From: Streptantibioticus ferralitis
GTDB taxonomy: Bacteria; Actinomycetota; Actinomycetes; Streptomycetales; Streptomycetaceae
Assembly (NCBI RefSeq): GCF_029223525.1
Contig: NZ_JARHTQ010000004.1
Coordinates: 248,001-312,000, forward strand
Length of the DNA: 64,000 nucleotides
Direction: 5' to 3'
Part shown: positions 34,546 through 42,795 of the stretch, one piece after another
How positions within the stretch are numbered: position 1 is the first letter of the stretch
Layout: each line of letters begins with the position of its first letter
Program-made: the position numbers and the translations under genes
Notes under the pieces: generated by a model
What the model saw: the letters and a program-made list of their open reading frames with translations, nothing else
Database searches by the model: none
What the model was told of the DNA's origin: nothing

Positions 34546-34926
34546 TCAGGCGTGATCCCGGCGCCGGGTGATCGCCCCGGTCGTGGCTCCCGCGAGAGCC
34601 GCGACCAGCAGTACCGCGAGACCGGCGCGGTCCGTCGACCGCCAGGCCAGCTCGCCCTGGCTGTTGACCATGAACCCGTCCAGGAACAGCCAGCAGACCA
34701 CCGCCACGGCCGGAGCCCACACCACCCGGGTCTGCGCGGAGAAGACCGCGGTGAGCACCGCGAAGACCGCGACCGAGAACCACAGGTGGTCGCGCCCGCC
34801 GCCCAACTCCAGGACCGCGGCCAGGACCGCGGCCGACGCGTAGCCGAGGGGCAGTACGAGATCACTGACCAGCTTGTGCGGCCGGGCATCATGCCGTACC
34901 GAGCGCGACCAGTGGACCGAAGCCAT
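34546..34926 (-). CDS. Small membrane protein (126 aa)
   Basis: Three or four hydrophobic segments follow a short charged start (MASVHWSRSVRHDARPHKL): LVLPLGYASAAVLAAVLEL, WFSVAVFAVLTAVF, WAPAVAVVCWLFLDGF and GLAVLLVAALAGATTGAI. Not recognised. ATG at 34926 has AGGTGG upstream; an ATG at 34959 is also in frame. Convergent with the DHA2 exporter. Confidence 0.7.
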   Translation of the reverse strand: MASVHWSRSVRHDARPHKLVSDLVLPLGYASAAVLAAVLELGGGRDHLWFSVAVFAVLTAVFSAQTRVVWAPAVAVVCWLFLDGFMVNSQGELAWRSTDRAGLAVLLVAALAGATTGAITRRRDHA

Positions 34927-35238
34927 GGGCCACCTGCCGCGAGCACTTCCGCTCTCCATACTCGTAGCCTGTCCGGCACGGTGCGGGCCGCGACCGCGGT
35001 CCGGCGGGACGTTAGCGCTGCCCGTATCCGAAACCCGCTGATATTTACGGCCTGTTGACACCCTGCCCGGTGTCGGTGGGGTGCCGCCGCGCTTTTCCGG
35101 GGGCGGCCCCCGGGCCCGGGTTCGTGGGCGTGTCGCCTTGGTCGGCGTGGTGTCGGGGGGGCTGGGTTCTGGTGGGGTCTGTTGCCAGCTTCCGGGGATG
35201 CTTACGGCCTGCTGACGGCCGATGGACTATCAGTAGAA
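34927..35238. other. Intergenic region
   Basis: About 310 bp without a supported gene. A 16-mer TTACGGCCTG(T/C)TGAC occurs twice (about 35045 and 35204). The promoter of the small membrane-protein gene should lie at its left edge. Confidence 0.45.
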
Positions 35239-35281
35239 GGGCGGGCGGGTGCCAACACGGGGGTCTGGCACCCGCCCGCCC
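35239..35281 (-). terminator. Terminator of the fchA-folD operon
   Basis: Perfect 16-bp stem GGGCGGGCGGGTGCCA (35239-35254) with its inverse at 35266-35281 and an 11-nt loop, 18 bp past the folD stop. Confidence 0.85.
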
Positions 35282-35298
35282 AATGTTCGTCCGCGTGC

Positions 35299-36144
35299 TC
35301 AGCGCGCCGTCGCGGCGGCCACGGTGTGCCGGAGCAGCAGGGCCGTGGTGACCGGGCCCACGCCGCCGGGGACCGGGGTCAGGGCTCCGGCCCGGCCGGC
35401 GAGCGAGGCGGCGTCCGCGTCGCCGGTCAGGCCGCCGTCGGGAGTGGGGTTGGTGCCGACGTCCACCACGACCGCTCCGGGGCGCACATGGTCGGCGGTG
35501 ATCAGCCCTGGCCGCCCCACCGCGGCCACGACCACGTCGGCGGTCGAGGTGACGGTGGCGAGGTCGGTGGTGCGCGAATGGCAGACGGTGACCGTGGCGT
35601 TCCGGTCCAGCAGCAGATGTGCCGCCGGTTTGCCCACCACCGTGGAGCGGCCGACCACCGCGACCCGCCGTCCGGCCAGTTCGATCCCGTAGTGGTCCAA
35701 GATCGCCACCACGGCCTCGGCGGTCGCGGGCGGATGGGCGGGCAGCCCGGCCGCAAGCCGCCCGAGGCTGAGCGGATTGGCGCCGTCCACGTCCTTGCCG
35801 AAAGCGATGGCGGACGCCAGATCCTGCAACGCGGCGCCGCCCGGCAGCGGCGTCTGCAGCAAGACCCCGTGCACGGTGTCATCGGCGCTGAGCCCGCGCA
35901 GCCGCGCCACGATCGCCTCCGCGTCGGCGTCCGGCCCGAGGTCGACGATGTCGCAGGTGATACCCGTCTGCCCGGCCGCCTTGGCGATGGACCGCACGTA
36001 CCAGGCACTGGACTCGTCGTCCGTCGCCACCACCACCGCCAGTTTCGGCGGGCGCCCGGAAGTGGCGAGGATCGCGGCGCGTTCGGCGGTCTCGGCACGG
36101 ATGGCCGCGGCGAGTTCCTTGCCGTACAGGGGAGTTGCGGTCAC
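35299..36144 (-). CDS. FolD-family methylene-THF dehydrogenase lacking the cyclohydrolase lysine
   Basis: 281-aa FolD fold. NADP-binding and pocket motifs are present: QTPLPGG, KDVDGANPLSLGRL, GRSTVVGKPAAHLLL and PVPGGVGPVTTALL. The bifunctional enzyme uses Tyr50 and Lys54 in YVxxK (E. coli YVASKRK). The aligned residues here are YVRSIAK, Y49 and I53. The lysine needed for cyclohydrolase activity is isoleucine, and the PCTP loop reads PPAT. I infer a dehydrogenase-only enzyme. The GTG start overlaps the stop of an FchA-type cyclohydrolase gene, which could supply the missing step. Confidence 0.87.
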   Translation of the reverse strand: MTATPLYGKELAAAIRAETAERAAILATSGRPPKLAVVVATDDESSAWYVRSIAKAAGQTGITCDIVDLGPDADAEAIVARLRGLSADDTVHGVLLQTPLPGGAALQDLASAIAFGKDVDGANPLSLGRLAAGLPAHPPATAEAVVAILDHYGIELAGRRVAVVGRSTVVGKPAAHLLLDRNATVTVCHSRTTDLATVTSTADVVVAAVGRPGLITADHVRPGAVVVDVGTNPTPDGGLTGDADAASLAGRAGALTPVPGGVGPVTTALLLRHTVAAATAR

Positions 36145-36761
36145 TTGGCGATCTCCTCGCGGACGGCGGCGGTGACCCGGTCGGCGCGTGCGGCGATGCC
36201 GTCCACCTCGCCCGCCACCTCGGCCAGTTCGGCGCGTGCCCGGTCATCCGTGATGCCACCCAGGTTGATCTCGATGTTGACGCGGGCGGTGGTGGCCGCC
36301 GCCCGGGCGGCCTCGACGGCGGCGGCCACATCGGAGATGACATTGCGATTGCCGACCGGCAGCAGCCCCTCGGCAGCGGTCACCACCTGTTCGGCCACGC
36401 CGATGACCTCGGAGGGCGGCCAGGCGGCGCCGACCAGCGCCTCGCCGATGGCGGCCGAACGAGCCGCCTTCTCCTGCTCGGTGCCCTTGGGCAATCGGTA
36501 CGCGTCCGCGACGGCGCCGAAGGCCGCCGCGTCATCCTGCGCGAGTTGCACAGCCGCCGCCCGCAGTTCGTCGGTGGCGGTGATGATCCGGTCGATGGCC
36601 TCGTGGTGTGCCGCGTACTTCTCGCCGGTCGTGTAACGGGCCACCATGCCCAGCAGGGCCGCTCCCTGCGCCGCGTGCAGCGCGGCCGACGCACCGCCGC
36701 CGGGGGCTGGTTGCCGAGCGGCCAGTCGCTCCAGGAATCCGCTGATCGTCTCGTCACGCAC
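36141..36761 (-). CDS. FchA-type cyclodeaminase/methenyl-THF cyclohydrolase family protein
   Basis: 206 aa, all-helical, family PF04961 (formiminotransferase-cyclodeaminase C domain and FchA). The diagnostic PAPGGGASAALHAAQGAALL block is at about 17-36, with NVISDVAAAVEAARAA further on. FchA hydrolyses methenyl-THF to formyl-THF; cyclodeaminases act on formimino-THF. It starts at GTG 36761 with GGAGGA upstream, and its TGA overlaps the folD GTG (GTGA), so the two are made together. This pairing suggests FchA does the cyclohydrolase step. Confidence 0.9.
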   Translation of the reverse strand: MRDETISGFLERLAARQPAPGGGASAALHAAQGAALLGMVARYTTGEKYAAHHEAIDRIITATDELRAAAVQLAQDDAAAFGAVADAYRLPKGTEQEKAARSAAIGEALVGAAWPPSEVIGVAEQVVTAAEGLLPVGNRNVISDVAAAVEAARAAATTARVNIEINLGGITDDRARAELAEVAGEVDGIAARADRVTAAVREEIAK

Positions 36762-37005
36762 AGTCGCTCGTCCTCCGGGACGTGTGAGGTGGGAGGGGCC
36801 AGGACTCTGCGAAGATCCTAGTCCCGGACGGGACCCGGACCGGGCTGGAACACCGGCGTGGACGGCGACCGCTGGACCGGCGGAACGAACCCGTAAAATC
36901 GCCGCGAATGCCATCCGGCGCTGCCCGCCAGCCGGACCGCCGGATATCTCGCGGCCCGGCTGCCGGGTGGGAAGAATCCAGCCGCCCGGTGACTTGTACG
37001 AGGAC

Positions 37006-38037
37006 ATGAAGTCGATCGTCTACACCCAGCACGGCGGTTCGGATGTCCTCTCCCTCGTCGAGCGGCCGGTTCCCGAGCCCGGTCCGGGCGAGGTACGCGT
37101 CAAGGTGCATGTCTCCGGGGTGAACCCCACCGACTGGAAGGTGCGCACGGCCCCGGTGTGGGGCCCGCTCGGCGAGCAGGGGCAGGTGCCCGACCAGGAC
37201 GGCGCCGGTGTCATCGACGCGGTGGGCGAAGGCGTGCCCGGCGAGCGGATCGGCGAGCGGGTGTGGCTGTGGGAGGCGGCCTGGCAGCGCGCCGACGGCA
37301 CCGCGCAGGAGTACCTCACCATCGCGCAGCACCAGGCCGTCGCACTGCCCGACCATGCCTCGTTCGAACTCGGCGCCAGCCTCGGCGTCCCCGCGCTGAC
37401 CGCGCACCGCTGCCTGACCGTCGCCGACGGCGGTCCCACCCGGCTGACGCCGGGGAGCCTCGCGGGCCGTACCGTGCTGGTCGCCGGTGGCGCGGGCGCG
37501 GTCGGCAACGCCGCGATCCAGCTGGCCCGTTGGGCCGGGGCGACGGTGATCACCACGGTGAGCGGACCGCGCAAGGCGGAGCTGGCCAAGGCCGCGGGCG
37601 CCCACCACGTGGTCAACTACCGTGAGCAGGACGCCGCTTCGGTGATCCGCGAGGCGGCACCGGCGGGTGTCGACATCATCGTCGAGGTCGCCCCGGCGGC
37701 CAACGCGGAGCTGGACCACGCGGTCGCCGCGCAGAACGCGGTCATCGCCTACTACGCGGGCAACCCCGAGGACGAGCTGCGGATTCCGGTACGCGTGGCG
37801 ATGACCGCCAATCTGCGCTGGCAGGGCGTGCTGCTGTACTTCTTCCCCGAGGAGGCGAAGAAGCACGCCGTCGCCGACGTCTCGGCGGCGGTGGCCGACG
37901 GGGCGTTCCGGGTCGGCGCGGACGCCGGACTGCCACTGCACCGCTTCCCGTTGGACAAGACCGCCGACGCGCACGACGCCGTGCGGGACAATGCGGTGGG
38001 CAAGGTGCTGATCGAGGTGGAACAGGCCGCCGGATAG
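37006..38037 (+). CDS. Zinc-free NADPH:quinone oxidoreductase-like MDR enzyme
   Basis: 343-aa medium-chain dehydrogenase/reductase of the QOR group. The GroES-like N domain reads GPGEVRVKVHVSGVNPTDWK. The nucleotide-binding motif is VLVAGGAGAVGNAAIQLARW at about 157-176. Cysteine zinc ligands are absent, as expected of quinone reductases. Start ATG at 37006 with GAGG close upstream. It is divergent from the fchA-folD operon across about 245 bp and is followed by a DUF427 gene 79 bp on. Confidence 0.9.
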   Translation: MKSIVYTQHGGSDVLSLVERPVPEPGPGEVRVKVHVSGVNPTDWKVRTAPVWGPLGEQGQVPDQDGAGVIDAVGEGVPGERIGERVWLWEAAWQRADGTAQEYLTIAQHQAVALPDHASFELGASLGVPALTAHRCLTVADGGPTRLTPGSLAGRTVLVAGGAGAVGNAAIQLARWAGATVITTVSGPRKAELAKAAGAHHVVNYREQDAASVIREAAPAGVDIIVEVAPAANAELDHAVAAQNAVIAYYAGNPEDELRIPVRVAMTANLRWQGVLLYFFPEEAKKHAVADVSAAVADGAFRVGADAGLPLHRFPLDKTADAHDAVRDNAVGKVLIEVEQAAG

Positions 38038-38116
38038 TCGTGTTGCCCCAGTGGGGCAAAGGGATGTCCCGTAGCGCACCGGGATCTCCAGATGTGCAGA
38101 GGGATGAGGAGGCGCA

Positions 38117-38509
38117 ATGACAGAACGTGTCCACGGCCACCGCGTAGCGGCGGTGCCCAGTTCGCAGCACGTCAGAGTGGAGATCGACGGCCGTGTGGTG
38201 GCCGAGACCCGCCGTCCGGTCCTGGTGTACGAGACCGGTATGAAGGTCCGCTACTACCTGCCGCCGGAGGATGTGGATCTCACTCTGTTCGAGCCGACCG
38301 ACAGCCACACCACCTGCCCGTTCAAGGGCGTCGCGTCCTACTGGACCTATGTGGGCGACGGCGAGCGGAGCAAGGCGCACACCGATGTGGTCTGGGCGTA
38401 CCAGGATCCGATCCCGAACGTCGAGCAGATCAAGGGCCATCTGTCGTTCTACGACACGGTGGCGCTGGTAGCCGTCGAGGGAGAGGCGCCCGCCGACCCC
38501 GCGGTGTGA
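38117..38509 (+). CDS. DUF427 family protein
   Basis: 130 aa. Typical DUF427 layout: VRVEIDGRVVAETRRPVLVYETG, then VRYYLPPEDVD, SHTTCPFKGVASYW and a GHLSFYD end. The family is a small beta-barrel-like fold of unknown role. ATG at 38117 has GAGGAGG upstream. The gene may be in one transcript with the quinone oxidoreductase. Confidence 0.92.
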   Translation: MTERVHGHRVAAVPSSQHVRVEIDGRVVAETRRPVLVYETGMKVRYYLPPEDVDLTLFEPTDSHTTCPFKGVASYWTYVGDGERSKAHTDVVWAYQDPIPNVEQIKGHLSFYDTVALVAVEGEAPADPAV

Positions 38510-38526
38510 CGTGTTCCGCGGGCGCG

Positions 38527-40212
38527 TCACTTCGCGTCCGCGTAGCACTCCACGACGCAGGTCTGCAGCGGGAAGCACACCGGCGTGTCACCGAAGACCA
38601 GTCGGCTCGCTTCCCGCGCCGCTTCGGTGACCGCTTCGGCGACCGCCTCGGCGAACTCGACGGGGGTGTGCACCATCACCTCGTCGTGCTGGAAGAACAC
38701 CAGCCGAGGCGGTGCGCCGCCGTCCGGCCCGAGCGCCGCGAGCCGGCGGCGCAGCGCCGCCAGTACCGCCAACGCCCAGTCGGCGGCGCTGGCCTGGATG
38801 GTGAAGTTGCGGGTGAAGCGCCCCCACGCGCGCGCCGCCCGCAGCGCCGGAGACGCGCCGTCCGCCGTCTCCTCGTCGTCCTGCGGCCACAGCGCCGACG
38901 GCCGCGGGGAGGTACGGCCCAGCTGGGACCGGACGACGCCGCCCGCCTCACCGACGCGCGCGGCCTCCTCGACCAGTCCCATGGCGGCTGGGAAACGGCG
39001 GCGCAGTATCGCGAGCAGTTGCCCGGCCTCGCCACTGGTCTGCCCGTACATCGCGGCCAGCAGCGCGATCTTGGCGCGTCCCCGGTCGCCGTCGAACGCG
39101 GTGCCGGCCAGGTCGGCGTACATGTCTCCGCCCGCGGCGGCCGCGCACAGTCCCCGGTCGCCGGACATGGCCGCGAGCACCCTGGGCTCCAACTGCCCGG
39201 CGTCGGCGACCACCAGGCGGTGTCCCGGATCGGCGACCACCGCCGAACGCAGCAGCCGCGGGATCTGCAGCGCGCCGCCGCCGCGCGTCGCCCACCGGCC
39301 GGACACCACCCCGCCGACCACGTACTCCGGACGGAACCTGCCGCCACCTACCCACTGCTCGCGCCATGCCCAGCCGTGCGCCGAGTGGATGCGGGAGAGT
39401 TCCTTGTAGCGCAGCAGGATCGCGGCGGCCGGATGACCGGCATCCTTCAGCACATGGTTGCGGGTGGACGGCAGGCTCACCCCGGCGCGTGCGAAGGCGG
39501 ACAGCACCTGGGCGGGCGAGTCCGGATTGACCGGGCGGCCGATCGCCTCCTGGAACCGCGCCGTCAACCGGTCGAGCTCCTGCGGCCGCGCCCCGCCCGA
39601 AGGACGCGGCCCCAGCAGATCGGTCAGCAGTGCGTCATGGACGGCCGCGCTCCAGGGCAGTCCGTCCCTGGCCATCTCCACCGCGGCCAGCGCCCCCGCC
39701 GACTCCGCCGCGCAGAGCAGCCGCATCCGCTCCGGCCGTTCCATCGCCGCGATCCGGCGCCGCTGCTCGGCGTGGACCGCCACCACGGCCGTCAACTGGT
39801 CCACATCGGGCGGGAGTTGATGGCGGTCGGCGGCGAACAGTGACGGTTGTCCATCGGCTGCGCCGTCGCGCGCGTCGTCCGGGACCGGCAGTCCGCGCAG
39901 TCGTGCCCACGCCGCCCCCAGGGAACGCGGCTGCCCGTGCCCGCCCTCGTATCCGAGCAGCAGCGCCTCGACGAGCTTGAGGTCGTGGCAGCGGCCCAGC
40001 CGCACCGGAACGCGGTCCAGAAGCCGCGGGTACAGATCGTCCGTGGCCGCCCACACCCATCGCGGCCGCAGCCGGGCCTCCCGTACGGCCACCGCCTCCG
40101 CGAGGTCGTCGACCGGCTCGGCCGCCGAGAGCGGCGTCCCGTCCGCGCCCAGCGCCTGCAGCCGTCCGCCCGCGCCGACCGGATCGGCGGCCACGGCGAT
40201 CCACTCAGCCAC
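38527..40212 (-). CDS. Family A DNA polymerase with degenerate exonuclease-like N region
   Basis: 561 aa, the short actinobacterial PolA paralogue. Motif A is VVADAGQLEPRVLAAMSGD (canonical DYSQIELR; the catalytic Asp, Glu and Arg are kept but the Tyr/Ser become Ala/Gly). Motif B is RGRAKIALLAAMYGQTSGEAG, with the usual Asn-Phe-Gly replaced by Leu-Ala-Ala. Motif C is FFQHDEVMVHTP. The N-terminal 190 aa match the 3'-5' exonuclease fold but with few acidic catalytic residues. There is no 5' nuclease. The likely role is repair or translesion synthesis rather than Okazaki processing. Start GTG at 40212. Normal length for this subfamily. Confidence 0.88.
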   Translation of the reverse strand: MAEWIAVAADPVGAGGRLQALGADGTPLSAAEPVDDLAEAVAVREARLRPRWVWAATDDLYPRLLDRVPVRLGRCHDLKLVEALLLGYEGGHGQPRSLGAAWARLRGLPVPDDARDGAADGQPSLFAADRHQLPPDVDQLTAVVAVHAEQRRRIAAMERPERMRLLCAAESAGALAAVEMARDGLPWSAAVHDALLTDLLGPRPSGGARPQELDRLTARFQEAIGRPVNPDSPAQVLSAFARAGVSLPSTRNHVLKDAGHPAAAILLRYKELSRIHSAHGWAWREQWVGGGRFRPEYVVGGVVSGRWATRGGGALQIPRLLRSAVVADPGHRLVVADAGQLEPRVLAAMSGDRGLCAAAAGGDMYADLAGTAFDGDRGRAKIALLAAMYGQTSGEAGQLLAILRRRFPAAMGLVEEAARVGEAGGVVRSQLGRTSPRPSALWPQDDEETADGASPALRAARAWGRFTRNFTIQASAADWALAVLAALRRRLAALGPDGGAPPRLVFFQHDEVMVHTPVEFAEAVAEAVTEAAREASRLVFGDTPVCFPLQTCVVECYADAK

Positions 40213-40385
40213 GGCGGCGCGCCTTCGAGTCGGATTCGGCGGGGTCGTAGATGGTCACCGGTCGAGCCTAAACGTTTGTTCGATGCCGCGTCTCGCGCGG
40301 GAAAGGCCTGGTGTGTCGAAGTCTCCCAAGCGGTTGCGGTGTTGCCCCGGTGTCCGGCTGGGCCGGGTGTCCGCGGCTCGGCGGC

Positions 40386-40664
40386 TCAGAAGCCGGGGGT
40401 CCAGCTGATGCTCTGGTGGGTGGTGATCAAGGTCGCGAGGATGGCGATGTCGGCGATGCCGAGGAAGAGCCCCAGCAGTGCCCGGGCGCGCCGGCGGGTG
40501 CCGCGCACCAGGGCGACCGCGCCCAGGGTGATGGCGAGCGGTCCGAAGACGATGTTGAGGACGAAGGTGCCGAGCAGCCCCAGGATGAAGGAGGCGACGG
40601 CCGTGCCGTCAGCGTCCGAACGCCTGGCGGGTGCCGTGGTCCGGGCCGGGGCGACGGTGTCCAT
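40386..40664 (-). CDS. DUF4190-like small membrane protein (92 aa)
   Basis: Two hydrophobic segments (VASFILGLLGTFVLNIVFGP and ARALLGLFLGIADIAILATL) flank a LAITLGAVALVRGTRRRA loop, as in DUF4190-type proteins. ATG at 40664 with GAAGGGAAA upstream. It is the second gene of a two-gene unit divergent from a TetR gene. Confidence 0.8.
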   Translation of the reverse strand: MDTVAPARTTAPARRSDADGTAVASFILGLLGTFVLNIVFGPLAITLGAVALVRGTRRRARALLGLFLGIADIAILATLITTHQSISWTPGF

Positions 40665-40689
40665 GGTGGTGGTTTCCCTTCGGGAGTGG

Positions 40690-40854
40690 TCAGTGGTTCC
40701 GGGCGCGGTTGGCGCGGCTGACGCGTTCGCGTACGTAGAACACGAGCAGCCAGCCGCCGATCGCCGCGGCGGCGGCGATGAACACCGGAGTCGGCGCGTA
40801 AGCGGCGGCGCCGAACAGGGTGCCGAGGGCGATGACGATCAGGGCGAGAGCCAT
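40690..40854 (-). CDS. Very small membrane protein (54 aa)
   Basis: Beginning MALALIVIALGTLFGAAAYA, with a second hydrophobic stretch (VFIAAAAAIGGWLLVFYV) and a basic end (RERVSRANRARNH). The ATG at 40854 has GGAGAAGG six bases upstream. It is first in the unit; its stop lies 25 bp before the 92-aa gene. Too short for most gene finders but well supported. Function unknown. Confidence 0.75.
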   Translation of the reverse strand: MALALIVIALGTLFGAAAYAPTPVFIAAAAAIGGWLLVFYVRERVSRANRARNH

Positions 40855-40898
40855 GACGGGCCTTCTCCGTTAAGACGTGGGATCCGGTGAACCGAACA

Positions 40899-40934
40899 GT
40901 CAGTGAACAGTTGGGATGACAGTTGTTCACTGAC
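40899..40934. promoter_or_regulatory. TetR operator between the two small membrane genes and the TetR gene
   Basis: Perfect 11-bp inverted repeat GTCAGTGAACA (40899-40909) and TGTTCACTGAC (40924-40934). Several ACAGT/ACTGT half-sites surround it, and TACTGT at about 40939 can act as a -10 for the TetR gene. This lies in the spacer between the divergent starts (40854 and 40986). Confidence 0.75.
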
Positions 40935-40985
40935 ATGATTACTGTACCCTGGCGGAAATGAGCGAACGACTGTTTACTGGATGAT

Positions 40986-41642
40986 GTGAGTCACACTCTT
41001 GGGGCCGACCAGGCCCACAAACCTCTGGGCGCCAGGCAGGCCCAGAAACTGCGCACCCGTCAGGCCCTGCTCGACGCGGGACTGCGGCTGCTGGAACACC
41101 AGAGCCTGAGCAGCCTCGGACTGCGCGAGCTCACCCGCGAGATCGGTGTCGCACCCGCCGGGTTCTACCGGCACTTCCGCGATATGAGCGACCTGGGGGT
41201 CGCGCTCGTCGAGGAGTCCTTCGGCTCGCTGCGCGAGATGGTCCGCGCCATCCGGGGCGAGCGGGCCAAGTCGGAAGAGGTCATAGACGGCACCGTCGAG
41301 ATGATCGCCCGGTACGTACGCGAACAGCGCCCGCACTTCCGCTTCATCGCGCGTGAGCGGTACGGCGGCGTACGGCAGGTGCGCGAGGCGATCGCCGGTG
41401 AACTCGGGCTGTTCGCCGAGGAACTGGCCAGCGACCTCGGCGCGCAGCCCGAGTCCGCGGGCTGGAGCCCGCAGGACGTCCGGATGCTCGCCGACCTCTA
41501 CGTGGACCACATGGTGATGATCGCCACGGCGTTCCTCGACGCGTCGCCCGAACACCCGGAGTCGGAACGAGAGATCGCGAACATCGCGCGCCGGCAGATG
41601 CGGCTGATCCGGCTCGGCCGCTTGCACTGGCTGGACGGCTGA
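40986..41642 (+). CDS. TetR-family regulator
   Basis: 218 aa. HTH at about 25-70 (LGLRELTREIGVAPAGFYRHF), resembling the FabR-type group. The GTG start at 40986 is the only in-frame candidate close to the domain. It is divergent from two tiny membrane-protein genes and shares with them a spacer of about 130 bp holding a perfect inverted repeat. FabR-like proteins sense acyl chains, so membrane-lipid state is a possible signal; this is inference. Confidence 0.88.
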   Translation: MSHTLGADQAHKPLGARQAQKLRTRQALLDAGLRLLEHQSLSSLGLRELTREIGVAPAGFYRHFRDMSDLGVALVEESFGSLREMVRAIRGERAKSEEVIDGTVEMIARYVREQRPHFRFIARERYGGVRQVREAIAGELGLFAEELASDLGAQPESAGWSPQDVRMLADLYVDHMVMIATAFLDASPEHPESEREIANIARRQMRLIRLGRLHWLDG

Positions 41643-41694
41643 GCCCCCGGCCGGGCGTGGGGAATTCCGGGCGGCCGCGGACGTTGTGCTGTAG

Positions 41695-42714
41695 GTGACC
41701 TTGAAGAAGCCCATGGTCCGGCTGTCGGTGCTGGACCGCTCCCGGACCCGGCGGGGCCAGCACCCGTCCCAGGCGCTGCGCGACACCGTGGCGTTCGCGC
41801 GGCAGGCCGAGGCCCTGGGCTACCACCGCTTCTGGGTCTCCGAGCACCACGGCGTGCCCGGTGTCGCGGGGTCCGCGCCCACCGTGCTCGCCGCGGCGGT
41901 GGCGGCCGCCACCAGCCGGATCAGGGTGGGCACCGGCGGGGTCATGCTGCCCAACCACCAACCGATGGTCGTGGCCGAGCAGTTCGGGGTGCTCGCCTCG
42001 CTCTTCCCGGGCCGGATCGACATGGGCCTGGGCCGCTCGGTGGCGTTCACCGACGGGGTGCGACGGGCGCTGGGCCGGGACAAGGACGCGGCCGACCACT
42101 TCGCCGAGCAGTTGGCCGAGCTGCTCGGCTACTTCAGCGGTGAAAGCCCGGCACACCCGCAGGCGCACGCGCGCCCCGCGGAGGGACTGACCGTCCCCGC
42201 CTTCGTGCTGGCCATCGGAGCGGGGGCACGGGTGGCCGCCGAAGCCGGACTGCCGCTGGTGATCGCCGCCGCGCGCGGTGAGCAGCGGATGCTGGAGGCC
42301 ATTGACGACTACCGGACCCGCTTCCGCCCGTCCGCGTGGGCGCCACGGCCGTATGTCATCGTCTCCGGGACGGTCGCGGTCGCCGAGACCGCCGACGCGG
42401 CTCGGGAGCTGCTGGTCCCCGAGGCATGGTCGAGCGCGTACGCCCGTACGCATGGCGAGTTCCCGCCGCTGGCGCCCGCCGAGGAGATCAGGGCGCTGGA
42501 CATGACGAGCCGTGAACGGGCCGAGTTCGAGCGGGCGATGGACGGGCACATCTCCGGTACGGAGGAGGAAGTGGCAGTCGGCCTCGGTGCGTTGGTCGGA
42601 CGCACCGAGGCCGACGAGTTCCTGGTGACGACGAGCAGCTACGACCGGGAGCAGATGCTCGACTCCTACCGGAGGCTGGCGGTGACAGGTCTCCTCCGCC
42701 GCGACGGCGAGTAG
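41695..42714 (+). CDS. LLM-class flavin-dependent oxidoreductase (luciferase-like)
   Basis: 339-aa single-domain bacterial luciferase-like monooxygenase using FMNH2/F420. Signature blocks: RFWVSEHHGVPGVAGSAPTV, IRVGTGGVMLPNHQPMVVAEQFG and PGRIDMGLGRS. The substrate is unknown. Start at GTG 41695 or, with a better GAAGAAG ribosome site, ATG 41713. The gene stands alone. Confidence 0.88.
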   Translation: MTLKKPMVRLSVLDRSRTRRGQHPSQALRDTVAFARQAEALGYHRFWVSEHHGVPGVAGSAPTVLAAAVAAATSRIRVGTGGVMLPNHQPMVVAEQFGVLASLFPGRIDMGLGRSVAFTDGVRRALGRDKDAADHFAEQLAELLGYFSGESPAHPQAHARPAEGLTVPAFVLAIGAGARVAAEAGLPLVIAAARGEQRMLEAIDDYRTRFRPSAWAPRPYVIVSGTVAVAETADAARELLVPEAWSSAYARTHGEFPPLAPAEEIRALDMTSRERAEFERAMDGHISGTEEEVAVGLGALVGRTEADEFLVTTSSYDREQMLDSYRRLAVTGLLRRDGE

Positions 42715-42795
42715 CCACGACGAAGCGGACCGGCCGGTCGAAGGGCTGCCGCAGCCCACCGGCACTGCTGGGCACCCCCTGCCGGACCGGTGTCA

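Noticed and set aside
31784-34783. A 999-codon open frame antisense to the DHA2 exporter
   Set aside because: It arises from the high third-position GC of the real gene; the translation is Gly/Arg/His-rich with no domain and no ribosome site.
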